Positions 1 to 7,720 of a DNA stretch of 39,586 nt are shown in pieces. The position numbers were made by a program, and so were the translations under genes. Positions within the stretch are counted from its first letter, which is position 1, and each line of letters begins with the position of its first letter. The DNA is from Synergistaceae bacterium OttesenSCG-928-D05 (GTDB taxonomy: Bacteria; Synergistota; Synergistia; Synergistales; Synergistaceae): contig JAJDJB010000011.1 of assembly GCA_030266985.1 (NCBI GenBank), forward strand, positions 1 through 39,586. Direction: 5' to 3'. The notes below the pieces were generated by a model. The model saw only the letters and a list, made by a program, of their open reading frames with translations. It was not told the origin of the DNA and made no database searches.

Positions 1-400
1 CCAGTTCTTTTACCGAACCCGAGAGAACGCCTCTTTATGCCGGAAGGACGTAAGGTTTTTTATTTGGGGAAACAGTTTTTTTATTTTTTCGTTTTTATGA
101 TTTGCCGGAATGTTTTTCCGGTGAAAATCCAGGGGTGTGTTTTCACTGTAATTTTTACTATGAAACGCGTCATGTAACGAGGGGAAGGTTCTATGCTGCA
201 ATTTAAAAGGCTCCATCTGTTTCACGGAGGGCTCGGGCTCTTTGTGAGTTTTCCGCAGTTCGATTTCTTTTCATAACCTCCGCTCACTGAGCTCTATCCG
301 ACGGTGTGCAGATGCTGCGTACCCCATATCCGTAGGTGCCTTGGGTTTTACCTTGGCGCAGACGGTTTTTTGTTTTTTAGACGGAGGCAATTTAAAGAAA
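1..400. other. Stretch without a convincing gene
   Basis: I find no recognisable gene here. The minus strand has an open frame of 71 codons (225 to 10) rich in Lys, His and Asn, with no family resemblance and no good ribosome-binding site. A 23-codon minus-strand frame (274 to 203) does have a GGAGG in front of it, but it is too short to judge. Two T-runs (365-379) follow a weak imperfect hairpin (about 336-356), which might be a terminator or leader structure ahead of the gene at 401. The stretch could be the remains of a decayed gene. Confidence 0.4.
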
Positions 401-1109
401 ATGGAAAATAACCAAAATGAAGATCTCAACAAAGAACATTTCCACTATTCGGAGAAATTAGATTCGATCGATTTCCTGCATTACGCTTCGGACGATGCGG
501 TGCTGGATCAACTGGAACGTGGCTGCGATATGGTCGCCAGCACGATACGCTGGCTGCGGCGCAATGCGAGGGATAGCTTTCTGGACCGCTTCGGCAAGCG
601 CATACTTGGCGTTACGAACTATTTTTCGAAGATGTTCAAACGACAGGGCGTTTCCCGTGAAGAGGTCTTCCAGACGGTATGCCTCCTGTCGCTCAAGATC
701 AACGAAGAATGCTCGGATGAGCGCTGGCTGGCGTTTCGAATGAAGCGCCGCCTTCCGCAGTACGTGTGGCGGGAGATGAAACTATTGCTTCCGCAATGCC
801 GTGGTGTGAATGCTGAGGAATTGCTTGCCCGTGTGCCGGAGCGCCAGACGAAACGCTGGGTGCAGATGCTGGAAGCGGATGACATGCTGGAACGTGCGCT
901 GTCTGGCAGCGATCTTCATATCGCGCGGGCGCTGCTTACGAACAAAACGCAGGAAGAGATTGCGGCGGAGCTTGATTTGTCGCAGCCGACGATATCGCTG
1001 CGTATTCGCGTAATCCGCGAATGTTTTTCTAGGCCCCGACCACAGCGACCCGAACGACCGCGATGTCTCTCCCGATATGCCGGATGCGTTTGACATAGAG
1101 GAGGAATAG
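401..1109 (+). CDS. Sigma-70-like helix-turn-helix protein, C-terminus apparently frameshifted
   Basis: The protein resembles a small sigma-factor-like DNA-binding regulator. The segment that reads NKTQEEIAAELDLSQPTIS is a typical region-4 helix-turn-helix; the middle is rich in basic and aromatic residues. The ATG at 401 is chosen because GGAGG lies at 383-387; a TTG at 341 in the same frame is possible. As written, the frame ends with a TGA at 1091-1093 after an odd Arg/Pro/Cys-rich tail. Dropping one T from the TTTTT run at 1024-1028 moves to a frame that reads GPDHSDPNDRDVSPDM and ends ...DIEEE at a TAG at 1107-1109. That acidic tail looks much more natural, so I give the end as 1109. The cause could be a homopolymer sequence error, a real mutation or +1 slippage. 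No partner gene is obvious; the exact family is uncertain. Confidence 0.6.
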
Positions 1110-1197
1110 CGGCGGTTCGTTAGGAAGAAACATGCGCGTGGCTTAGAACCGTCGAAGCCATGCATCGCTTGTTTCACAGGCGTTTTCAAAGCAAAAC

Positions 1198-1242
1198 AAA
1201 GACTGCGGGAAGGAAATTCCTCTCCCGCAGTCTTTCGCTTTT
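1198..1242. terminator. Bidirectional terminator
   Basis: A perfect 13-bp stem (AAAGACTGCGGGA at 1198-1210 with its complement at 1223-1235) is flanked by A-rich sequence on the left and a T-rich tail on the right. It lies between the sigma-like gene and the convergent gpmA gene and can serve both. Confidence 0.85.
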
Positions 1243-1255
1243 ATATAATCGCCTG

Positions 1256-2002
1256 CTATTGTTTTTTGCCCTGGTTTGCGACGGCTGCCGCGGCGGCGGC
1301 GATGGCGTCGGCGTCGCCCAGGTAATAGCTTTTGATCGGTTTTAGGTTTGCGTCGAGTTCATAGACGAGCGGGATGCCGGTCGGGATGTTCAGCTCGACG
1401 ATGGCGTCGTCGGAAACGTTGTCCAGGTATTTGACGAGCGCGCGCAGGCTGTTTCCGTGGGCGGCGATAATGAGTTTCCTGCCGGCTTTGATCTCCGGGG
1501 CGATGGTGCTTTCCCAATAGGGAACGACTCTTGCCACGGTGTCTTTGAGACATTCGCCGGTTGTGAGCTCCGCTTCATAGAGGCTCGCATAGCGGGGGTC
1601 TTTTCCGGGGTAGCGTTCGTCCGTTTTTTCAAGCAGCGGCGGGCGCGTGTCGTAACTTCTGCGCCATATTTTGACCTGCGCTTCGCCGTATTTTTCGGCG
1701 GTCTCCGCTTTGTTCAGTCCCTGCAGCGCGCCGTAGTGGCGTTCGTTGAGTTTCCATGAATTCTGTACGGGAATCCACATGAGATCCATTTCTTCCAGAA
1801 CGCACCACAATGTTTTGATCGCGCGCTTTAAAACGGAGGTATAGGCTTTGTCGAAAACATAGCCCTCGGATTTCAGAAGCTGCCCCGCTGCGATTGCTTC
1901 GGACAGCCCTTTTTCCGACAATGGAACGTCCGTCCACCCGGTGAAGCGGTTTTCTTTGTTCCAGGTACTCTCTCCGTGCCTGATCAGAACAATTTTATAC
2001 AT
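1256..2002 (-). CDS. gpmA: 2,3-bisphosphoglycerate-dependent phosphoglycerate mutase
   Basis: The enzyme interconverts 3- and 2-phosphoglycerate in glycolysis and gluconeogenesis. The 248-residue length is that of the cofactor-dependent family. The phospho-acceptor histidine sits in RHGES at residues 8-12, followed by the [13 protein letters not shown] segment. [14 protein letters not shown] and the second histidine in [10 protein letters not shown] complete the family signature. The C-terminus has a run of alanines ([12 protein letters not shown]). It is the last gene of the efflux operon, starting 12 bp after the membrane-fusion gene, and is closed by the terminator at 1198-1242. A housekeeping enzyme at the end of a pump operon probably reflects chance read-through rather than a shared job. 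Confidence 0.95.
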   Translation of the reverse strand: MYKIVLIRHGESTWNKENRFTGWTDVPLSEKGLSEAIAAGQLLKSEGYVFDKAYTSVLKRAIKTLWCVLEEMDLMWIPVQNSWKLNERHYGALQGLNKAETAEKYGEAQVKIWRRSYDTRPPLLEKTDERYPGKDPRYASLYEAELTTGECLKDTVARVVPYWESTIAPEIKAGRKLIIAAHGNSLRALVKYLDNVSDDAIVELNIPTGIPLVYELDANLKPIKSYYLGDADAIAAAAAAVANQGKKQ

Positions 2003-2014
2003 GGAAAAACCTCC

Positions 2015-3187
2015 TTATTGAATAACGACCTTTTCTCCGTCATTCAGGTTGTTGCCTCCGAAGACGATTACTTTTTCACCGTTTTCGACGCCGCTTATGA
2101 TCTGCACTTTGTTGCCTTGTTTGACGCCGGTTTCAACGGGGCGCATTTTCGCGATATCATCGTCCACGACAAAGATGTGGAAACCTTTTTCATTCGGGTA
2201 GATTGCGCTGTCGGGCAGTACGATCGCGTTGCTGTATTCTTTTTCTACGATGGACGCCTGGCCGAACATCCCGGGGCGCAGCCTGTTTCCGGCGGCGGCG
2301 TTGTCCAGTTCGACTTCGACGTTGCTTGTTCTGGTCTGCGGGTCGACATAGGGATCGATTCTCGCCGCGGTGCCTTTAAATTCTTCGTTCGGCAGCGCGT
2401 CGAACCTTAAAAATACGGGCATACCCGGTTTTACGACGAAAATTTTCGATTCGGGGATGCGCAGCGTCGCTTTTAATGTGCGAAGATCGGCGATGTCAAC
2501 GATTGGAGAATTCGGGGAGATCATTGCGCCTGGAACGAGCGAGTAGTCGTTCAGTACGGTACCGTCGAACGGCGCGACCATGATGTAGTCCATGCGCGTT
2601 GAGCGTACGCGTCCCAGCTCGGCGGCGGCCTGGCGCTCTTTCGCAAGGGCCGCGTTGTAACTGGCGCGCGCGCTTGTATAGGTGGTTTCAATGGAGTCAT
2701 ATTGCTGCTGTGTGCTGAAGCCTTCTTTGACGAGGCGTTCGTAGCGGTCAAGGTTTGTTTTGGCGTTTACCATTTCTGCGCGCGCTTTTTCTGTGTCAGC
2801 CTTTGCCGATGCGAGTTGCGCCTCGGTCGCGCCGATCAGCGCGTCCTGCTGTTCATGTTCGAGCGTTGCGACCGTTTGTCCCGTTTTTACCATGTCGCCC
2901 TGCTTTACGTGCAGGCGTTCGAGGCGTCCGGTTACGCGCGGCAGCATTTGCACGCGGTTGACCGCTTCGATCGACATGTTCTGTACGATGCTGTCGCGAA
3001 CCGTGTTGTCGTTGGTTACGACTTCCACGCGAACAAACGGCGGCGGGTTTGCGCCGTCCGAACGTGCGCGCTGGAAGGATTCGCGCCTGCTGTAAAGGCC
3101 GATTCCGAGGATGACGGCAAGCAGAACGATCAGGGCGATCGTGCCTTTTCTGTTGAATTTTGATTTTTTCTTTATCGTGACGTCCAT
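2015..3187 (-). CDS. RND efflux periplasmic adaptor (membrane-fusion protein)
   Basis: This is the periplasmic adaptor that joins the RND permease to the outer-membrane channel. A basic N-terminus is followed by one hydrophobic helix (about residues 16-30), so it is probably an inner-membrane-anchored protein rather than a lipoprotein; no lipobox is seen. A lipoyl-like half-domain (RLHVKQGDMVKTGQTVATLE) is followed by an alpha-helical hairpin rich in Ala, Gln and Glu, the second lipoyl half (VAPFDGTVLNDYSLVPG), and beta-barrel and membrane-proximal domains. Length (390) is normal for the AcrA/MexA group. It starts one base after the TolC-like gene and is followed by gpmA. The substrate cannot be read from sequence. 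Confidence 0.93.
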   Translation of the reverse strand: MDVTIKKKSKFNRKGTIALIVLLAVILGIGLYSRRESFQRARSDGANPPPFVRVEVVTNDNTVRDSIVQNMSIEAVNRVQMLPRVTGRLERLHVKQGDMVKTGQTVATLEHEQQDALIGATEAQLASAKADTEKARAEMVNAKTNLDRYERLVKEGFSTQQQYDSIETTYTSARASYNAALAKERQAAAELGRVRSTRMDYIMVAPFDGTVLNDYSLVPGAMISPNSPIVDIADLRTLKATLRIPESKIFVVKPGMPVFLRFDALPNEEFKGTAARIDPYVDPQTRTSNVEVELDNAAAGNRLRPGMFGQASIVEKEYSNAIVLPDSAIYPNEKGFHIFVVDDDIAKMRPVETGVKQGNKVQIISGVENGEKVIVFGGNNLNDGEKVVIQ

Positions 3188-3188
3188 A

Positions 3189-4481
3189 CTAGAAGTCCCT
3201 CATTTCGGTCCAGCGGATGATATTGCCTTCCGTCGTTCTGAGCGCGACTATGGCAATAAGATGGTTATAAAGGGAGCGCAGGTATTCCAGACGCGCTTCC
3301 GTCAGTGTCGTTTGCGCGGAGAGCAGGTCGAGCTGCGGGGTGACGCCCTCTTGGAATCCGACCTCGGAGAGGCGCAGGGATTCTTCCGCGAGTTCGAGCG
3401 CTCTGGCGGCAGACTCAAGGTGTCTTATCGTGGTTTCCGATTCCGTCCATGCGGTCTCGACGCCTGATTTGATGTCGAGCTCTTTCTGGGAAAGCGCGAT
3501 TTTATCCTGCTCAAGCGTCGCGCGGGCACGCATTACATTGCTCCTCGTGACGTTCCTGTCAAAAATAGGGACGGAGATCGAGAGTTCCGCGCGCCATGTA
3601 TCGCTGCCTCTATCCTGGTTGCGATAGGGATCGAGGTAACCTGTGCTTGCGCCCAGCGCTAATTTGGGGCGCATGCCGCTTTTTTCGATCTCAATCTGGT
3701 TCTGCTGATATTTTAATTGTTCTTCAAGCCGCGCCAAGTCCGCCCGGTACTGCATGGCGAGGCGCAGGGAATCTTCGCGCGAGCCTTCCAGTTCGAACAC
3801 TCTGAGGCTTCCCGTAACCGGTCTGCGCGCTTCGGGCGGGATTGCCATATAGTTCATGAGCGCAATATGCGCCGCTTCGTAGAGCCCCTGCGCGGTGCTC
3901 AGACTTGCCATATTGGTCGCGAGCTGCTGCTGCGCCCGGATCACTTCCAGTTTATTCGCAAGGCCGAGTTCGCTCATTTTCGTGACTTCGCGCAAGTGCA
4001 TTTCTGAGGTTTGGACGGCGGATTCTTCGGTGCGGATACGTTCCTGCTGGAGCAGAACGTTGTAAAAACGCGCGAAAAGTTCCGCAACTGCCGAATTTTC
4101 GCTGTCGATTAACATGAGGTCCGCGATGCTTTTTACCTGTTTCGACTGCCTGCGCAGCGCGGCGTTGCGCCCGCCGGAGTAGATCGTCTGCGCGAGTGAA
4201 AGTCGTGCGACGCGGTTGTCGGAGCGATCTGAGCCATCTGATGTTTGGTCTTCGCGCTGATCGTCGATATATCCGTTGATCGCGATTTCCGGCGTCCAAG
4301 TCCCGTCCGCCTGTACACGGAAGGCCTCCGCTTTGACCGCTTCCTGGCGGATCGAAAGCAGGGCTGAATTATTTCGCAGCGTCAAATCAATTGCTTCTTT
4401 TATGTCCAGAGAAGCTGCGCCGAACGATGAGCCTGTCCATATAAGCAGGAGGCACGACGCGGCGATTGTTTTCTTAAGCAT
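3189..4481 (-). CDS. TolC-family outer-membrane efflux protein
   Basis: This is the outer-membrane channel partner of the RND pump. It has a classic signal peptide (Lys-Lys, then a hydrophobic core, with likely cleavage near residue 22). Two outer-membrane efflux repeats follow, rich in long Ala/Glu/Gln helices: one near residues 25-210 with SLAQTIYSGGRNAALRRQSK, and one near 225-420 with SISVPIFDRNVTRSNVMRAR and EGVTPQLDLLSAQTTL. At 430 residues it is typical of the family. Its start overlaps the end of the RND permease gene by 8 bp (4474-4481), which suggests translational coupling, and it ends just before the adaptor gene. The permease-channel-adaptor order differs from the common adaptor-permease-channel order. 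Confidence 0.93.
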   Translation of the reverse strand: MLKKTIAASCLLLIWTGSSFGAASLDIKEAIDLTLRNNSALLSIRQEAVKAEAFRVQADGTWTPEIAINGYIDDQREDQTSDGSDRSDNRVARLSLAQTIYSGGRNAALRRQSKQVKSIADLMLIDSENSAVAELFARFYNVLLQQERIRTEESAVQTSEMHLREVTKMSELGLANKLEVIRAQQQLATNMASLSTAQGLYEAAHIALMNYMAIPPEARRPVTGSLRVFELEGSREDSLRLAMQYRADLARLEEQLKYQQNQIEIEKSGMRPKLALGASTGYLDPYRNQDRGSDTWRAELSISVPIFDRNVTRSNVMRARATLEQDKIALSQKELDIKSGVETAWTESETTIRHLESAARALELAEESLRLSEVGFQEGVTPQLDLLSAQTTLTEARLEYLRSLYNHLIAIVALRTTEGNIIRWTEMRDF

Positions 4482-7400
4482 GTTGATTTGTCCTCCGATT
4501 GCCGTTGTTTCCGTTTTTCAGTTCCGAAATTTCGTGGAGCCTCCTGTAAGCCCTGTATCTGTTGATACGTCCTTTTACGCGGTCGGCGATGTCGTCCAAT
4601 ACAAGGTAGACGACAGGGATAACGAGCAGCGTGAGCATTGTGGAGGTAAAGAGACCGCCGATGACCGCGACGGACATTGGCTGGCGCACCTCGCCGCCTT
4701 CGCTGAGCGCGAGCGCGACCGGAAGCGAGCCGATCATGGTGGAGAAAGTTGTCATGATGATGGCGCGCAGACGCAGCGGTCCTGCCGTGACGACGGCTTC
4801 GATTTTATTCATGCCGCCGGCGCGAAGCTGGTTGATGAAGTCGACAAGCAAAATCGCGTTGTTGACGACGACGCCGACGAGCAGGATGATTCCCATGAAG
4901 CTCATAGTGTTGATGCGCAGGTCGAGCAGCGCAAGCAGACCGAATGACCCCGCCGTCATAAGCGGCAGGGAGAACATAACGGTGAACGGGTGCAGGAAGG
5001 ATTCAAACTGGATTGCCATGACCATATAGACCAGGACGATGGCGAAAATCAGCGCGGTCATCATGTATCCGAAGCTCTCTTTCATGTTTTCGGAGTCTCC
5101 AGCCGGAACCATGTTGTAGGTGCCGTCCTGCGGCGCGTATTTACGGAAGACTTCTTCCATAATAAGGATTCCTTCGCCGGGCGATATTCCTTCCACGTTT
5201 GCGCCGATCTCAAGTGAGCGTTGCCTGTTATAGCGTTTGATGACGTTCGGGGCCATGCCGAGTGAACTGGTGACGATGCTTTCCGCGCGGATGACCTGCC
5301 CGCTTTCGGTTCTGACCAGCGTGTTGAATACTTTCTGCGGGTCGTTCCTGCCGTCTTCTTCCGCACGTATTCTTATGTCGTAGCGATATCCGCCGTCGTT
5401 GAACGTGCCGCTCTGTTTGCCGCCGAACCATGCTTCGAGTTCGTCCGACAGGTCCCTGATGTTGACGTTTAGGTCGTCCGCCAGGGCACGGTTCAGCGCA
5501 AGGTTGATGCGGGGCTTGTTCATTTGCAGGTCCGTCGTGATATCGACGAGGCCGCGCGCATTCTGCTCAAGGTCTCTCTTAATCATATCGCCGATCTCGG
5601 CAAGGGATTCGCTGGTCGGTCCCTGGATAACGAGCGTGATGTCCGACCCGCCCCATGTTCCCATTTTGATGTCCACATCGCGGAATGCGATGAGCTGTCT
5701 GCGGAGCTGTCCCATGATTACGCTTGCGCGCGGGCGCTGCGAGCGGTCGATCAGCTCAATGTTGATCGTCGCTTTGTAAACTTCCTCGCCCGCACCGCTG
5801 CCCACGACGCCGTATGTGTAGGCAACGCGCGAATCCTGCTGAATAATATCGACCATTTGATGAACAACATTGTCCGTTACCTCAAGCGAGGAATCTGCCG
5901 GAAGTTCGATGCGGACGCGCAGGCGCCCCTGGTCTTCGCTTGGGAAGAATTCCGTTCCGAGCGAGGCTGCAAATCCGAGTCCGAGAACGAAGAGTCCCAG
6001 CGCCAGCGCGAGCACAAGTTTTCTGTGGCTTACGGCGTATTGGAGCGCGCCTCTGTATTTATTTTCGAACCAGATGAAGGGTCGCTCAAGTTTCTGCTGG
6101 AACGGCGTCACGCGCATTCGCCCCATGATGCGGGAGCAGAGGAAGGGCGTCAGTGTCAGCGAGAGCAGAAGAGAGATCGCGATGGTTGTCGAAACGGTCA
6201 CGCCGAAGGAATTGAAGAATCTACCCATCATGCCGCCCATGAAGGCGACCGGGATAAAAACCGCAAGTGTCGTAGCCGCGCCAGCGAGTACCGCAAAACC
6301 TACTTCATTTGTACCGTCCTGCGCCGCACGGAACATTGTCTTGCCCATTTCGCGATGCCGCGTAATATTTTCCATGACGACCGTCGTTGCGTCGACCACC
6401 ATGCCGACGGCGAGAGAGATTCCCATCATGGACATGTTGTTGATCGTGATGCCCATCCAGTAAAGTACTGAAAGACTTCCGAGCAGACACACGGGAATCG
6501 TGATAACCGCGACAAAGGTCGCGCGTATCGTTCGCAGGAACAGGAACATGATAATCGACGTCAGAGTGACCGACGCGACGATATCCCAGAAAACGCCGTT
6601 CATGGAATTGACGATGAACTTCGCGGAGTCCTGCACGACGAGCAGTGAGGTTCCCGCAGGCGCGTGCCGGTTGAGTTCTTCGATGCGCTTATGCACTTCG
6701 CGCGAAAGCGCGACTTCGTTCGCGCCTTTCTGTTTGCGTACCTGAACCAGAATTGTCGGTTTGCCTTCGTAGACAGTTTCGCTCCTTCTGTCTTCGAAAC
6801 CGTCTTCAACACGCGCCACATCGCGAAGCCGGATCACCGTTCCGTTTCGGAACGCGATCGGCAGATATTCCAGTTCCGCGACGGAAGAATATTCACCCTC
6901 CAGGCGTATTCCGTACTCGCGGCTGCCTGTCTCAATTCGGCCCGCAGGAAGTTCCACGTGTTTATTGTAGATTGCGTTTCTGATGTCTTTGGCTGTGATT
7001 CTGTACGATTCGAGGCTGTCTGTGTTGAACCAGATACGGATTTCCCTGTCCCGGAATCCGGCTAGCTGGACGCCGCCGACGCCTTTTACTGTCTGCAGGC
7101 GCTCCGTTACGATTTTGTCTACGTAGCGGCTGACAGTTTTCATATCTGTCCTGCCGTCGTTTTTGACCGCGATGTTCATGATTGGCCAGTTTGCCGGGTC
7201 GTATTTGTCAACCTGCGGCGATTCCGCATCGTCCGGCAGCAGGTGTTCGGCCATGCTGACTTTGCCGCGTACGTCGGCGGCCGCAAAGTCTACGTTCCTG
7301 TCGAGTTCGAATTCGATGACGATGACGGAACGTCCTTCATAACTGCTGGAGGAAATGTTTTTGATCCCTTCGATCGTGTTGATGCGCGCTTCCAGAACGT

Positions 7401-7593
7401 CGGTGATGTCGTTGTCGATGATCGCGGGGCTTGCGCCCTCCATACGCGTTCGAACGACGACGATTGGGAATTCGACGTTTGGCATGCGTTCCACACCCAT
7501 ATGGAGGTAGGAGTAAATACCGAATATAACGAGTGCGATCGTACATATGAGAACCGTGACAGGACGCCGTAAAGCGACTTCGGTGATTTTCAT
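4474..7593 (-). CDS. RND-family efflux permease (AcrB/HAE1 type)
   Basis: This is a proton-driven inner-membrane exporter of the hydrophobe/amphiphile efflux type. It starts MKITEVALRRPVTVL, the usual N-terminal helix, and has two large periplasmic loops and about twelve membrane helices. I prefer the ATG at 7593; a GTG at 7614 in the same frame has no visible ribosome-binding site. With this start the protein is 1039 residues, a normal length. In the fourth helix the proton-relay motif reads GMVVDATTVVMEN, so the first Asp (about 401) is present while the position of AcrB Asp408 is Ala. In helix ten the position of AcrB Lys940 is Asn (VVVNNAILLVDF), common in relatives. It is the first gene of the operon with the TolC-like and adaptor genes. 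Confidence 0.95.
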   Translation of the reverse strand: MKITEVALRRPVTVLICTIALVIFGIYSYLHMGVERMPNVEFPIVVVRTRMEGASPAIIDNDITDVLEARINTIEGIKNISSSSYEGRSVIVIEFELDRNVDFAAADVRGKVSMAEHLLPDDAESPQVDKYDPANWPIMNIAVKNDGRTDMKTVSRYVDKIVTERLQTVKGVGGVQLAGFRDREIRIWFNTDSLESYRITAKDIRNAIYNKHVELPAGRIETGSREYGIRLEGEYSSVAELEYLPIAFRNGTVIRLRDVARVEDGFEDRRSETVYEGKPTILVQVRKQKGANEVALSREVHKRIEELNRHAPAGTSLLVVQDSAKFIVNSMNGVFWDIVASVTLTSIIMFLFLRTIRATFVAVITIPVCLLGSLSVLYWMGITINNMSMMGISLAVGMVVDATTVVMENITRHREMGKTMFRAAQDGTNEVGFAVLAGAATTLAVFIPVAFMGGMMGRFFNSFGVTVSTTIAISLLLSLTLTPFLCSRIMGRMRVTPFQQKLERPFIWFENKYRGALQYAVSHRKLVLALALGLFVLGLGFAASLGTEFFPSEDQGRLRVRIELPADSSLEVTDNVVHQMVDIIQQDSRVAYTYGVVGSGAGEEVYKATINIELIDRSQRPRASVIMGQLRRQLIAFRDVDIKMGTWGGSDITLVIQGPTSESLAEIGDMIKRDLEQNARGLVDITTDLQMNKPRINLALNRALADDLNVNIRDLSDELEAWFGGKQSGTFNDGGYRYDIRIRAEEDGRNDPQKVFNTLVRTESGQVIRAESIVTSSLGMAPNVIKRYNRQRSLEIGANVEGISPGEGILIMEEVFRKYAPQDGTYNMVPAGDSENMKESFGYMMTALIFAIVLVYMVMAIQFESFLHPFTVMFSLPLMTAGSFGLLALLDLRINTMSFMGIILLVGVVVNNAILLVDFINQLRAGGMNKIEAVVTAGPLRLRAIIMTTFSTMIGSLPVALALSEGGEVRQPMSVAVIGGLFTSTMLTLLVIPVVYLVLDDIADRVKGRINRYRAYRRLHEISELKNGNNGNRRTNQHA

Positions 7594-7654
7594 CTGTTTC
7601 CAATTCACCCTCACACGCAGGTATTCTTTAAATAATTTCTTTTTGCAAGATACA

Positions 7655-7660
7655 ATTATA
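7655..7660 (-). promoter_or_regulatory. Possible -10 element of the efflux operon
   Basis: Read on the minus strand this is a perfect TATAAT preceded by TG, about 62 bp before the RND permease ATG. There is no good -35 box, so the promoter may be weak or activator-dependent. It lies just after the gyrB terminator, where a new promoter would be expected. Confidence 0.45.
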
Positions 7661-7688
7661 CAGGATGCAGTGGCAGTGGGATATAAAA

Positions 7689-7714
7689 AAATCCGGCAAA
7701 AGCCGGATTTTCGT
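7689..7714. terminator. Terminator after gyrB
   Basis: AAATCCGGC and GCCGGATTT form a 9-bp stem with an AAAA loop (about 7689-7710). Read on the minus strand it follows the gyrB stop at 7721 and is trailed by a T-run. Confidence 0.85.
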
Positions 7715-7720
7715 TAAATT

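Noticed and set aside
10-225. 71-codon minus-strand open frame
   Set aside because: No ribosome-binding site, no family resemblance, and an odd composition rich in Lys, His and Asn; kept only as an unexplained stretch.
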